Assembly (NCBI RefSeq): GCF_006540305.1
Contig: NZ_BJOR01000001.1
Location: 7,192,001-7,256,000, forward strand
Length of the DNA stretch: 64,000 nt
Reading direction: 5' to 3'
Source of the DNA: Streptomyces sp. 6-11-2
GTDB taxonomy: Bacteria; Actinomycetota; Actinomycetes; Streptomycetales; Streptomycetaceae
Positions 47,031 through 55,582 of this stretch are shown here, one piece after another. The notes below the pieces were generated by a model. The model did no database searches. It worked only from the letters and a program-made list of their open reading frames with translations, and was not told the DNA's origin. The position numbers were made by a program, and so were the translations under genes. Every line of letters begins with the position of its first letter. The stretch's first letter is position 1.

Positions 47031-47738
47031 ATGAAGGCGTCCCGCATGGCCTCCACGTCCACGAAGACCTCCAGGAGGCTGCTGGCCCTCGCGCTCGGCC
47101 TGGGTCTGGCCTCCGCCGCCCTGGGCACCGCCGGCCCGGCGAGCGCCCGGACCGACGACTCCGCGCCGTCCGCCTCCGCCTCCGCAGCCGCGTACGCGCG
47201 GTACGCCGGTTCGGCGGAGAGCGCCGCCAACAACAAGGCGTTCTTCGACGCCGTGCTGAAGTCGGTCGCCGAGAAGCAGGCCGCCCATCCGACCCTTCAG
47301 GCGGTGACCGTCTCCTACAACGCGTCCCAGGCGCCGAGTTTCGCCTCGCAGATATCGAACGCGGCTTCCATATGGAACAGTTCCGTGTCCAACGTCAAGC
47401 TCCAGGCGACCTCGGGCAGCGCCGACTTCGCGTACTACGAGGGCAACGACTCGCGGGGCTCCTACGCCTCCACGAACGGCCACGGCAAGGGCTACATCTT
47501 CCTCGACTACGCGCAGAACCGGCAGTACGACTCGATCCGCGTCACCGCCCACGAGACCGGCCACGTGCTGGGCCTGCCGGACCACTACAGCGGCCCGTGC
47601 AGCGAGCTGATGTCGGGCGGCGGTCCCGGCACGTCCTGCACCAACCGCTACCCGGACGCCAACGAGCGCGCCCGCGTCAACCAGCTGTGGGCCAACGGCC
47701 TCGCGAAGGCCCTGAAGGAGCTGGCCAAGACGAACTGA
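47031..47738 (+). CDS. snpA: Snapalysin (small neutral metalloprotease, M7)
   Basis: 235 aa secreted zinc protease. Signal peptide ([24 protein letters not shown]), short pro-region, and the extended zinc motif [11 protein letters not shown]: His174, His178 and Asp184 as ligands, Glu175 as base. Asp as the third ligand is the hallmark of M7. Two disulfide Cys ([15 protein letters not shown]). AGGAG 8 nt before the ATG at 47031. Expression is expected to need SnpR. A strong terminator follows. Confidence 0.95.
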   Translation: MKASRMASTSTKTSRRLLALALGLGLASAALGTAGPASARTDDSAPSASASAAAYARYAGSAESAANNKAFFDAVLKSVAEKQAAHPTLQAVTVSYNASQAPSFASQISNAASIWNSSVSNVKLQATSGSADFAYYEGNDSRGSYASTNGHGKGYIFLDYAQNRQYDSIRVTAHETGHVLGLPDHYSGPCSELMSGGGPGTSCTNRYPDANERARVNQLWANGLAKALKELAKTN

Positions 47739-47754
47739 CGTCCCGCCCCCCACT

Positions 47755-47790
47755 GATGCGGGCCGCCCACCCCACAGGGCGGCCCGCATC
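47755..47790. terminator. Bidirectional terminator
   Basis: Perfect 14-bp stem GATGCGGGCCGCCC/GGGCGGCCCGCATC with an 8-nt loop, between the convergent snpA and permease genes. Confidence 0.85.
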
Positions 47791-47796
47791 GCGGGA

Positions 47797-49203
47797 TCAG
47801 GCCGCCGCCCTGCTCCGGCGGGCGGCCATCACCGCGTAGACGAGGACGCCCGCGAACAGGAACAGCACGCCCTGGTAGACCGCCGCGTACCCGGCGCCCG
47901 CGACGAGCCACAGTGAGAAGGCGGCCGCGCCGCCCGCGACCACGGCGTCGCGCACCAGCCGTGCCCGGTCGACCCGTTCGCGCCGCCCGGAGACGAGGTG
48001 GAAGATCTGCGCGGCGGTGGCCAGCAGGTACGGCACGGTCGCGGTGAACGTGGTGACGAGGACCAGGACCTCGAAGACCTTGGCCGAGCCCGACGTGTAG
48101 TTGTAGACGGTGAGCAGCGAGGCGAGGACGACGGTGACGGCGACGCCGAAGGTCGGGACGCCGCGCCGCCGGCGCGCGAACGCGGCGGGGAACAGTCCGT
48201 CCCGGGCCGCGGCGTACGGGGTCTGCGCGCTCAGCAGGGTCCAGCCGTTGAGGCAGCCGGTCATCGACACCAGCGCGGCGAGCGCGACGGCCCATCCGCC
48301 CCAGGAACCGCCGAACATGGCGTTCACGGCGTCCGAGAAGGGCGCGGTGGACTTCACCAGGCGATCGTGCGCCACCGTGCCGAACACCGAGAGCGTGCCC
48401 AGCAGATAGACGAGTGCCGCGCCCGTGGTCCCGATGACGGTGGCCCGTCCCACGTTGCGCCGCGCGTCCTTGACCTCGCCCGCGCTGACGGCCGCGGACT
48501 CCACGCCGAGATAGGAGAAGAGCAGGATCGCGGCGGCGGCGGACACCGCGCCGATCGTGCTGCCGCCGCCCTCGTGGAACGGTCCGAGGTTGCGCGGGTC
48601 GAAGAAGAACAGCCCGCCGACGGCGACGAGCAGCAGCGGCACGAACTTCAGCACGGTGGCGACGACCTGTACGGCGCCCACGTACCGGGTGCCCGCGAAG
48701 TTGGCGAGCGCGGGCAGCCACTGCAGGGCGAGCGCGGCCAGACATGCCGTCCAGCGGTGTCCGTTCACCGGGATCAGCACGTCGAGGTAGCCGACGGCGG
48801 CGACGGCGAGCGCCGCGTTCGACACCCAGGTGGTGATCCAGTACGCCCACGCGGCGAGGAAGCCGGCGAAGTCGCCGAAGGCCTCGCGAGCGTAGACGTA
48901 GGGTCCGCCGGTGCTCGGGTTGCGCTCCGCGAGGCGGCCGAAGACCAGCGCCAGGGCGATGGCGCCGACGGTCAGGACACCGAAGGCGACCAGGCTGACC
49001 GTGCCGTACGGGGCGACGGAGGCCGGGAGCAGGAAGATCCCGCCGCCGATGATGTTGCCCATGACCAGGGCGGTGGCGACGGGCAGCCCGAAGCGCCGGG
49101 CGTGTCGGCCGGAGTTCCCGGTGGGGTCTTCGGCGGGGGTGTGAGCCGCGGGGGTCTCCCGCGGTGCCGGAGCCGACGGGGGGACGGTTCCGGTGACGTG
49201 CAT
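47797..49203 (-). CDS. APC family amino acid permease / antiporter
   Basis: 468 aa, 12 helices. The TM1 motif ALVMGNIIGGGIFLLPASVAPYG and TM6 region FSYLGVESAAVSAGEVKDARRN place it in the AdiC/PotE-like branch of the APC superfamily. Start at 49203; GAGAGG lies about 12 nt ahead. N-terminal 40 residues are Pro/Thr-rich and probably cytoplasmic. No decarboxylase gene is adjacent, so the substrate is not indicated. Confidence 0.85.
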   Translation of the reverse strand: MHVTGTVPPSAPAPRETPAAHTPAEDPTGNSGRHARRFGLPVATALVMGNIIGGGIFLLPASVAPYGTVSLVAFGVLTVGAIALALVFGRLAERNPSTGGPYVYAREAFGDFAGFLAAWAYWITTWVSNAALAVAAVGYLDVLIPVNGHRWTACLAALALQWLPALANFAGTRYVGAVQVVATVLKFVPLLLVAVGGLFFFDPRNLGPFHEGGGSTIGAVSAAAAILLFSYLGVESAAVSAGEVKDARRNVGRATVIGTTGAALVYLLGTLSVFGTVAHDRLVKSTAPFSDAVNAMFGGSWGGWAVALAALVSMTGCLNGWTLLSAQTPYAAARDGLFPAAFARRRRGVPTFGVAVTVVLASLLTVYNYTSGSAKVFEVLVLVTTFTATVPYLLATAAQIFHLVSGRRERVDRARLVRDAVVAGGAAAFSLWLVAGAGYAAVYQGVLFLFAGVLVYAVMAARRSRAAA

Positions 49204-49551
49204 GGGGTGGTGCGCCTCTCTTCGAACTGGTGCCCGGGGTGGCCGGGACGGACTCCATGGTCGGCCATGGTCCGACACGGCTCCAAATCGCACACTTTTG
49301 TCCCGTATCGACCGGTGCGGCACCGCAAAAGATGAGCCATCGTGCGTCCATGGCCGCCAATCGTCCCGCGCCGTCCCCGCCTTCCGGCGGAACCGCCGCC
49401 GCCTGTCCGGTCGGACCGCGGACCCCCTGCCCATGGCCGCCGCTTCAACTGACCGTCACGATCCCATCACAGAGCCGACATCACATCCGCCATTGTTGTT
49501 AACCGGCCAGATGATGTTGTTTCCAGCCCCACGACATGTCCAAGGGGGATC
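49204..49551. other. Divergent intergenic region, 348 bp
   Basis: Between the APC permease (minus) and the lipoprotein (plus). AT-rich near 49487-49525 (CCATTGTTGTTAACC, GATGATGTTGTTTCC), a likely promoter for the lipoprotein. No clear inverted repeat or RNA seen. Confidence 0.45.
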
Positions 49552-49932
49552 ATGCGCATCCGTGTGACCGCCGTTGCGGCCGCAGTCTTCGGTTGTCTCG
49601 CCCTGACCGGCTGCACCGACGGCACCGGCACCGCCGACCGCAAAACCACCGACAACGCCGAGTCCGCCACCACCCAGGGCGACGACGACTCGACGGGCTA
49701 CATCACCGAACGGACCATCACCCCCTGGCCGTTCACCGTCGCCTCCGGCAACCTCGCCTGTGCCGGCCAGGCCGTCACCTTCATCACCGCCGAAGGTACC
49801 TACGGTCTCAACAGCCGCGCCCGGCAGAAGCACCCCGGCCCCGACCCCATCTGGGCCGGCGACCCCAACAACCCCGGCAAGAACATCTCCCTGGACGCGG
49901 TCATCAGCCGCGGCCTGGAGCTCTGCAAGTAG
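49552..49932 (+). CDS. DUF2511-like lipoprotein
   Basis: 126 aa. Lipobox LTGC (Cys21) after a short signal; Asp/Thr-rich linker; then WPFTVASGNLACAGQAVTFITA and GTYGLNSRARQ, which fits the YebY/DUF2511 domain. Two Cys (LACAGQ, LELCK at the C-terminus) may form a disulfide. AAGGGGG lies ahead of the ATG. Function unknown. Confidence 0.8.
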   Translation: MRIRVTAVAAAVFGCLALTGCTDGTGTADRKTTDNAESATTQGDDDSTGYITERTITPWPFTVASGNLACAGQAVTFITAEGTYGLNSRARQKHPGPDPIWAGDPNNPGKNISLDAVISRGLELCK

Positions 49933-49952
49933 TCCGGCCCCGCCGTCCGCTC

Positions 49953-49976
49953 CGGGCGCCCCACCCCTGGCGCCCG
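49953..49976. terminator. Hairpin between convergent lipoprotein and DeoR genes
   Basis: CGGGCGCC/GGCGCCCG, 8-bp perfect stem with an 8-nt loop, 20 bp after the lipoprotein stop. Confidence 0.6.
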
Positions 49977-50034
49977 TGGCGGCGGCCCGGGCTCGCCGGC
50001 CCCTGCCGTGCGGGCCGGCCGGAGTCCGGGCGGA

Positions 50035-50796
50035 TCACCCCACGACGACCGTCGCCCCGGCCCGGGTGAGGGCGGTGCGCAGATCGGCCGGGCAGGGCTG
50101 GTCGGTGACAAGGGTGTCGAAGCCGTCCAAGTCGCACACGCGATGGGCGGCCGTGCGGCCGAACTTGCTCGAGTCGGCCAGCACATAGCGGTGGGAGGCG
50201 TTGGCGAGCATGGCCCGCTTGGTGGCGACCTCGTCGAGGTGGAAGTCGGTGAGGCCGTAGGGGGCTATCCCGCCGGACCCGAGGAAGACGGCGTCCGCGC
50301 GCAGGTTGCCGAAGAACTCCACCGCCTGGGCGTTGGAGCAGGCGAGGTCGCCCGCCCTGAGGCGACCGCCGCTGACCAGGACCTCCACCCGGGGGCGTGT
50401 GCTGACCTCCGCGGCCACGAGCAGGGACGGGGTGGCGATGACCCCGGCGTGGTCGGCGGGCAGTGCGCGGGCCACCTCCAGGGCCGTGGTGCCGACGTCG
50501 ATGACGACGGTCTGGTTCGGCTCGATGAGCGCCGCCGCCGCCCGGCCGATGGTCTCCTTCTCCAGGGCGAGGCTGCCGCTGCGTTCGCTGAAGGGCGCCT
50601 CCTCCCCGACCGGTGCCTGGGTGCTGGTGGCGCCGCCGTGAACCCGGGAGAGCTCACCGCGCCGCTCGAGCAGGGCGAGGTCCCTGCGGACCGTTTCGTG
50701 GGAGACGCCGAGCAGCGTGGTCAGGTCGTCGGTGGTGACGAACTTCAGCCGGGCGATCTCGGCGACGATTCTGCGGTGACGCTCGGCGGCGAGCAC
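50035..50796 (-). CDS. DeoR/GlpR family repressor
   Basis: 253 aa. N-terminal DeoR helix-turn-helix (AAERHRRIVAEIARLKFVTT, DDLTTLLGVSHETVRRDLALLERRGELSRVHGGA) and C-terminal sugar-phosphate sensor domain (VIDVGTTALEVARALP, VEVLVSGGRLR, ADAVFLGSGGI, VLADSSKFGRTA). GTG start at 50796 behind a perfect AAGGAGG. Divergent from a permease-kinase-oxidoreductase operon; GlpR-like regulators of this kind usually respond to the phosphorylated product of the kinase. Two exact inverted 15-bp sites flank the promoter region. Confidence 0.9.
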   Translation of the reverse strand: MLAAERHRRIVAEIARLKFVTTDDLTTLLGVSHETVRRDLALLERRGELSRVHGGATSTQAPVGEEAPFSERSGSLALEKETIGRAAAALIEPNQTVVIDVGTTALEVARALPADHAGVIATPSLLVAAEVSTRPRVEVLVSGGRLRAGDLACSNAQAVEFFGNLRADAVFLGSGGIAPYGLTDFHLDEVATKRAMLANASHRYVLADSSKFGRTAAHRVCDLDGFDTLVTDQPCPADLRTALTRAGATVVVG

Positions 50797-50817
50797 GTCC
50801 CACCTCCTTGGGCGAGT

Positions 50818-50832
50818 GACCGTTTCTGTGGA
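50818..50832 (-). promoter_or_regulatory. DeoR operator copy 1 (GACCGTTTCTGTGGA)
   Basis: Begins 22 bp from the DeoR start. Exact reverse complement of the copy at 50981-50995. Confidence 0.75.
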
Positions 50833-50980
50833 TCTGTGACTGCATTCTACGGGCGGCAGGCGCCGGGTCGAGCCAAGCTCCCTCGCCTTCGCGCACGCCC
50901 CCGCTGTCTCTGTGCACGGTGAACAACCCTTGACGACAGACGGGCAAGGGTCCACACTTCCGGTAACACACGGTCAATGC

Positions 50981-50995
50981 TCCACAGAAACGGTC
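50981..50995 (+). promoter_or_regulatory. DeoR operator copy 2 (TCCACAGAAACGGTC)
   Basis: Exact inverse of copy 1, 188 bp before the permease start. An imperfect third site, AACACACGGTCAATG, lies just upstream (50964-50978). The remaining leader to 51183 holds only an AGGGAAAAGAG ribosome-site region. Confidence 0.75.
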
Positions 50996-51183
50996 ATGCG
51001 GTGGGTTGCCGAGACCGCTTCGGCCACGGCCCTGTGCACCATCGCGGGCCCCGCCGCCGCACAGCGGACAGGCCCCGGCAGACCCCGCGCGGGGCGTGTC
51101 CGCACAGCCGACCGAGTTCGGTTGCTCACGTTCACTGGCTCTCGCACTCCACGGCGGGGCACTCTGAAGCAGGGAAAAGAGTC

Positions 51184-52719
51184 ATGGCACACGCAGAATC
51201 AGGTCCCCACAGATCAGGAACAGGCGCCCCGGCCGAGGGTGAGCCCAAGCCGCGGATGGCGCGGGAGCTCGGCTGGTACGCCTCGTTCTCCGTGGCCTTC
51301 GGGTTCGTCTCCATCGCCACCGGCATCTTCACCACCTACGGCTCGGTGCTCGCGACCTCCGGCCCGCGGGGCATCTGGGCCTGGCCGATCTCCGTGGTCG
51401 GCCAGCTCTCCATCGCCCTGGTCTTCGGCGCCCTCGCCGCGCGCATCCCGATCAGCGGCTACTCGTACCAGTGGGTGTCACGGATCGTGGGCCCGGTATG
51501 GGGCTGGATCATGGGATGGATCTCGTTCGCCTTCCTGGGCGTGGTGCTGGTCGCCGTCGACTACACGATCGCCTCCACCATCCTTCCGGAGCTGTTCCGC
51601 TACGTCGGCACCACACAGAACGCCTGGGTGATCACCGCCGTCGTCGTACTGCTCCAGGCCCTCCTCGTCGCCGCCTCCACCCGCACCACCCACCGGGTCA
51701 ACAGCGTGGCCGTGACGGTGCAGCTCGTCGGCATGATCGCCCTGACCGTGCTGCTCTTCGCGGTGGGCGCCTTCACCGGCAAGCTCGACTTCGGGCACCT
51801 CTTCGACACCGGGACCGTCCCCGAGAGCGGCTACTACGCCCTGGGCGGCGGCACCACGGCCGGACCGTTCGCCCTGGCCTTCCTGCTCGGCGCGTTCACC
51901 ATCGTCGGCTTCGAGTCGGCGGCCAACCTCGCCGAGGAGACCAAGGACCCGGCCCGGGTCATCCCCAAGGCCATGGTCCAGGCCGTGCTTTCCCTGGGCG
52001 TGCTCGGCTTCCTGTTCCTGGTCGCGGTCACCGCGGCGGCCGGCCGGGTCGACGGTGTCGGCGCGTCGGCCACTCCCGTGGCCACCGTCATCACCGCCGT
52101 GCTCGGCTCGGTCGTCGGCAAGATCCTGCTGGTCCTGGTCGTCGTGTCGATCTTCTCCTGCGGACTGGTGATCACCCTCAGCGGCACCCGGCTGGTCTAC
52201 GCGATGTCCCGCGACGAACGCTTCCCCGGCTGGCAGCTGCTGCGGCGCCTCGACCGGCGCACCGCCACGCCCCTGAACGCCTCGCTGTTCATGATGCTCA
52301 TCGCGCAGATCATCCTCGCGGTCTTCTCCCGCTCCACCGACGCGCTGTTCCAGCTGTTCTCCGCCGGAACCCTGCTGCCCGCCCTCATCTACGCCGGAAC
52401 CGTCGCGATGTACGCCATCAAGCGCCGTTCCCTGCCCGCGTCCCAGGGCTTCTCGCTGGGCCGCTGGGAAGTGCCGGTACTGGTCGTCGCGGGCATCTGG
52501 CTGGTGTACGAGCTGCTGATCTTCCGGGATGCTTCCTTCCGTGCCCCATGGACCTACGTTCTCGTGCTGTTCGCGATCGGTGCCGTCTACTTCACCGGTC
52601 TGCTGATGCGGCGCGGGCGGGACGGGCTGACCATGCCGGACATGGCCGACGTCGACCGCGCCCTGGACGCCGCCGACGGCACGTCCGCGGACGCCGCCGC
52701 GGAAGGGAGCGCACGATGA
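51184..52719 (+). CDS. APC superfamily permease, first gene of the kinase operon
   Basis: 511 aa with about 12 helices. It opens ARELGWYASFSVAFGFVSIATGIFTTYG, with the consensus GPRGIWAWPI and the TM6 segment TIVGFESAANLAEETKDPARVIPKAM, typical of amino acid/choline-type (ACT) APC carriers such as GABA, ethanolamine or choline permeases. It is the sole transporter of the operon and its stop overlaps the kinase start (ATGA). Such a carrier beside a polyol kinase is unusual and suggests a nitrogen-containing or otherwise modified polyol. Confidence 0.87.
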   Translation: MAHAESGPHRSGTGAPAEGEPKPRMARELGWYASFSVAFGFVSIATGIFTTYGSVLATSGPRGIWAWPISVVGQLSIALVFGALAARIPISGYSYQWVSRIVGPVWGWIMGWISFAFLGVVLVAVDYTIASTILPELFRYVGTTQNAWVITAVVVLLQALLVAASTRTTHRVNSVAVTVQLVGMIALTVLLFAVGAFTGKLDFGHLFDTGTVPESGYYALGGGTTAGPFALAFLLGAFTIVGFESAANLAEETKDPARVIPKAMVQAVLSLGVLGFLFLVAVTAAAGRVDGVGASATPVATVITAVLGSVVGKILLVLVVVSIFSCGLVITLSGTRLVYAMSRDERFPGWQLLRRLDRRTATPLNASLFMMLIAQIILAVFSRSTDALFQLFSAGTLLPALIYAGTVAMYAIKRRSLPASQGFSLGRWEVPVLVVAGIWLVYELLIFRDASFRAPWTYVLVLFAIGAVYFTGLLMRRGRDGLTMPDMADVDRALDAADGTSADAAAEGSAR

Positions 52720-54149
52720 CCGCGATCCTCGCCATCGACCAGGGCACCTCGGGCACGAAGGCCATCGTGGTCGACCCCGAGGAGGGCACCGTCGCCATCG
52801 CCGAGGAGACCGTCCGCCCCACCTATCTGAACGGCGGCGGGGTCGAGCAGAACCCGCACGAACTGCTCGACTCCGTCCTCAACGCCGGCCGCCGCGCGGT
52901 GAGCGCGGCCGGCCGTCCGATCGCCTGCGTGGCCCTCGCCAACCAGGGCGAGACGGTCCTGGCCTGGGACCCGGCCACCGGAACACCCCTGACCCAGGCG
53001 CTCGTGTGGCAGGACCGGCGCGCGCAGACCGTCTGCGACGAACTGGCCGAGCACGCCGAGAGCGTCGCCCGGCGCACCGGCCTCGTCCTCGACCCGTACT
53101 TCTCCGCGCCCAAGATGGCCTGGCTGCGGCGCAACCTCACCCGCGACGGGGTGGTGACCACCACCGACACCTGGCTGGTGCACCACCTCACGGGAGAGTT
53201 CGTCACCGACGCCTCCACCGCGAGCCGCTCACTCGTCCTCGACCTGGACACCGCCGCCTGGGACGAGGGACTCCTGGACCTGTTCGGCCTCGGCGGCGAA
53301 CGGCTGCCCCGCATCGCCGCCTGCGACGAGGTCGTCGGCACCACCCGGGCCTTCGGCCAGGAGGTGCCGGTGGCCGGGCTGATCGTCGACCAGCAGGCGG
53401 CCCTGGTCGCGGAGCGCTGCCTGGAGCCGGGCACCGCGAAATGCACGTACGGCACCGGCGCGTTCCTGCTGGCGAACACCGGCCTGAACCCGGTGCGCTC
53501 CAGCGCCGGACTGACCACCTCGGTGGCCTGGCGGGCGGCCGGACGGACGCCGTACTGCGTCGACGGCCAGGTCTACACCGTCGCCTCGGCGGTGCGCTGG
53601 CTCCAGGACCTCGGCCTCATCCAGTCCGCGACCGACCTGGACACGCTGGCGGCGGCCGACGCCGAAGGGGTGCTGTGCGTGCCCGCGTTCGCCGGCCTCG
53701 CCGCCCCCTGGTGGGCACCGGAGGCCACCGCCTCCTTCACCGGCATGACCCTGGCCAGCCGACGCGAACACCTCGTCCTCGCCGTGCTCCAGGGAATCGC
53801 CGCGCAGGTCGCCGAACTGGGCACCCTGGTCGCCCAGGACCTCGGCCGGCCCCTGACCCGGCTGCGCGCGGACGGCGGACTGACCAACTCCGCCGTGCTC
53901 ATGCAGGCCCAGGCCGACATCGCGCAGACGCCGGTCGACATCTACCCCCACGCCCACGCCACACCCCTGGGAGCGGCCGCACTGGCCCGCTGCGCCCTCG
54001 ATCCGGCGCTCGGGCTCGAAGAAGCCGTCGGCGACTGGCAGCCGACCACCGTTTACGAACCCCGCTGGTCCGCCGACCGGGCCGAGGAGTTCCGCACCGC
54101 ATGGGCGCAGGCCGCGACGGCCCGCGCCACCGAGGGAGACCATTCATGA
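52716..54149 (+). CDS. FGGY-family carbohydrate kinase, glycerol-kinase-like with altered substrate site
   Basis: 477 aa. ATP/catalytic motifs AIDQGTSGTKAIVVD, YGTGAFLLANTG, and RADGGLTNSAVLMQ. Most glycerol-contact residues of GlpK are kept: Glu79, Trp98 (LVWQDRR), Tyr128 (DPYFSAPK) and catalytic Asp225 (IVDQQAAL). The equivalent of GlpK Arg83 is Gly78 (NQGETVLAW). Losing that arginine should change or widen the pocket, so glycerol may not be the substrate. Overlaps its neighbours by 4 bp on both sides. Confidence 0.88.
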   Translation: MTAILAIDQGTSGTKAIVVDPEEGTVAIAEETVRPTYLNGGGVEQNPHELLDSVLNAGRRAVSAAGRPIACVALANQGETVLAWDPATGTPLTQALVWQDRRAQTVCDELAEHAESVARRTGLVLDPYFSAPKMAWLRRNLTRDGVVTTTDTWLVHHLTGEFVTDASTASRSLVLDLDTAAWDEGLLDLFGLGGERLPRIAACDEVVGTTRAFGQEVPVAGLIVDQQAALVAERCLEPGTAKCTYGTGAFLLANTGLNPVRSSAGLTTSVAWRAAGRTPYCVDGQVYTVASAVRWLQDLGLIQSATDLDTLAAADAEGVLCVPAFAGLAAPWWAPEATASFTGMTLASRREHLVLAVLQGIAAQVAELGTLVAQDLGRPLTRLRADGGLTNSAVLMQAQADIAQTPVDIYPHAHATPLGAAALARCALDPALGLEEAVGDWQPTTVYEPRWSADRAEEFRTAWAQAATARATEGDHS

Positions 54150-55582
54150 CCGCCACCCCGCACCGCCCCCACGACGACGTCTACGACGTCGCGGTGATCG
54201 GCGGAGGCATCGTCGGCGCGGCGATCGCACGCGAACTGTCCGGCTACGACGTCCGCGTCGCGCTGCTCGACGCCCGCGACGACGTCGGCGACGCCACCAG
54301 CAAGGCGAACACCGCGATCCTGCACACCGGCTTCGACGCCAAGCCCGGCACGCTCGAATCCCGCCTGGTCGCCCGCGGCTACCACCTGCTGAGCGCCTAC
54401 GCGGAAGCCACCGGCATCCCCGTCGAACACACCGGTGCCGTCCTGGTGGCCTGGACCGACGAAGAACTCGGCGCGCTGCCCGGACTGAAGGAGAAGGCCG
54501 AGGCCAACGGCTACACCCACTGCCGGATCGTCGACGCCGACGACGTCTACCGGCTGATCCCCGACCTCGGCGAGGGAGTCCTGGGCGGGCTGACCGTGCC
54601 GGACGAGTCCATCATCTGCACCTGGACCACGAACCTCGCCCTGGCCACCGACGCCCGGCAGCGCGGCACCACGATCCTGCTCGAACACGCCGTGACCCGC
54701 GTCGACGAAGGGGACGAGGCGACCACCCTGCGCACCTCGGCCGGTGACGTACGGACCCGCTGGGTGGTGAACGCCGCCGGTCTCGGCGCCGACCACGTCG
54801 ACCGGCTCTTCGGCCACGACCGCTTCACCGTCACCCCCCGCCGCGGTGAACTCTTCGTCTTCGACAAGCTCACCCGCCCCATGGTGAACAAGATCGTGCT
54901 CCCGGTGCCCACCTCCCGGGGCAAGGGCGTACTGATCTCCCCGACCATCTACGGCAACGTCATGCTCGGCCCCACCGCCGAGGACCTCACCGACCGCACC
55001 GACACCGCCACCTCCGAGGACGGCTTCGACTTCCTGCTCACCAAGGGCGAACGCCTCATGCCGCGCCTGCTGGCCGAAGAGGTCACCGCCAGCTACGCCG
55101 GGCTGCGCGCCGCGATCGACCACCCCGACTACCTCATCGAGGCCACCCCCCGGCAGCGCTACCTCCTCGTCGGCGGGATCCGCTCCACCGGCCTGACCGC
55201 CGGCATCGCCATCGCCGAACACGCCCGCACCCTGCTGGAGGAGGCCGGCCTGGCCCTGCGCCCGCGCGCCGACCTGCCCGAGCCGCCACGGATGCCCAAC
55301 ATCGGCGAAGCCACCCAGCGCCCCTACCAGGACGCCGGCCTCATCGCCCGCGACCCCGCCTACGGCACCATCGTCTGCTTCTGCGAGCGGGTCACCGAGG
55401 GCGAGATCCGCGACGCCTGCCACGCCCCGGTACCCGCCCGCAGCCTGGAGGGACTGCGCCGCCGCACCCGCGCGATGAACGGCCGCTGCCAGGGCTTCTT
55501 CTGCGGCGCGGCCGTCGCCGCCCTGCGCGAGAAGCACCACACCCACGACGGCTGCCGCAGCCAGCACAAGGACAACCGATGA
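54146..55582 (+). CDS. GlpA-like FAD-dependent dehydrogenase with C-terminal BFD [2Fe-2S] domain
   Basis: 478 aa. N-terminal FAD fold VAVIGGGIVGAAIARELSGYDV, DAO-type body (SKANTAILHTGFDAKPGTLES, GGIRSTGLTAGIAIAEHA), and C-terminal BFD-like iron-sulfur domain with CFCERVTEGEI and MNGRCQGFFCGAAV (four Cys). The architecture is that of the anaerobic glycerol-3-phosphate dehydrogenase subunit GlpA. It would oxidise the phosphorylated product of the adjacent kinase. ATGA overlaps at both ends indicate strict co-translation. Confidence 0.88.
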   Translation: MTATPHRPHDDVYDVAVIGGGIVGAAIARELSGYDVRVALLDARDDVGDATSKANTAILHTGFDAKPGTLESRLVARGYHLLSAYAEATGIPVEHTGAVLVAWTDEELGALPGLKEKAEANGYTHCRIVDADDVYRLIPDLGEGVLGGLTVPDESIICTWTTNLALATDARQRGTTILLEHAVTRVDEGDEATTLRTSAGDVRTRWVVNAAGLGADHVDRLFGHDRFTVTPRRGELFVFDKLTRPMVNKIVLPVPTSRGKGVLISPTIYGNVMLGPTAEDLTDRTDTATSEDGFDFLLTKGERLMPRLLAEEVTASYAGLRAAIDHPDYLIEATPRQRYLLVGGIRSTGLTAGIAIAEHARTLLEEAGLALRPRADLPEPPRMPNIGEATQRPYQDAGLIARDPAYGTIVCFCERVTEGEIRDACHAPVPARSLEGLRRRTRAMNGRCQGFFCGAAVAALREKHHTHDGCRSQHKDNR

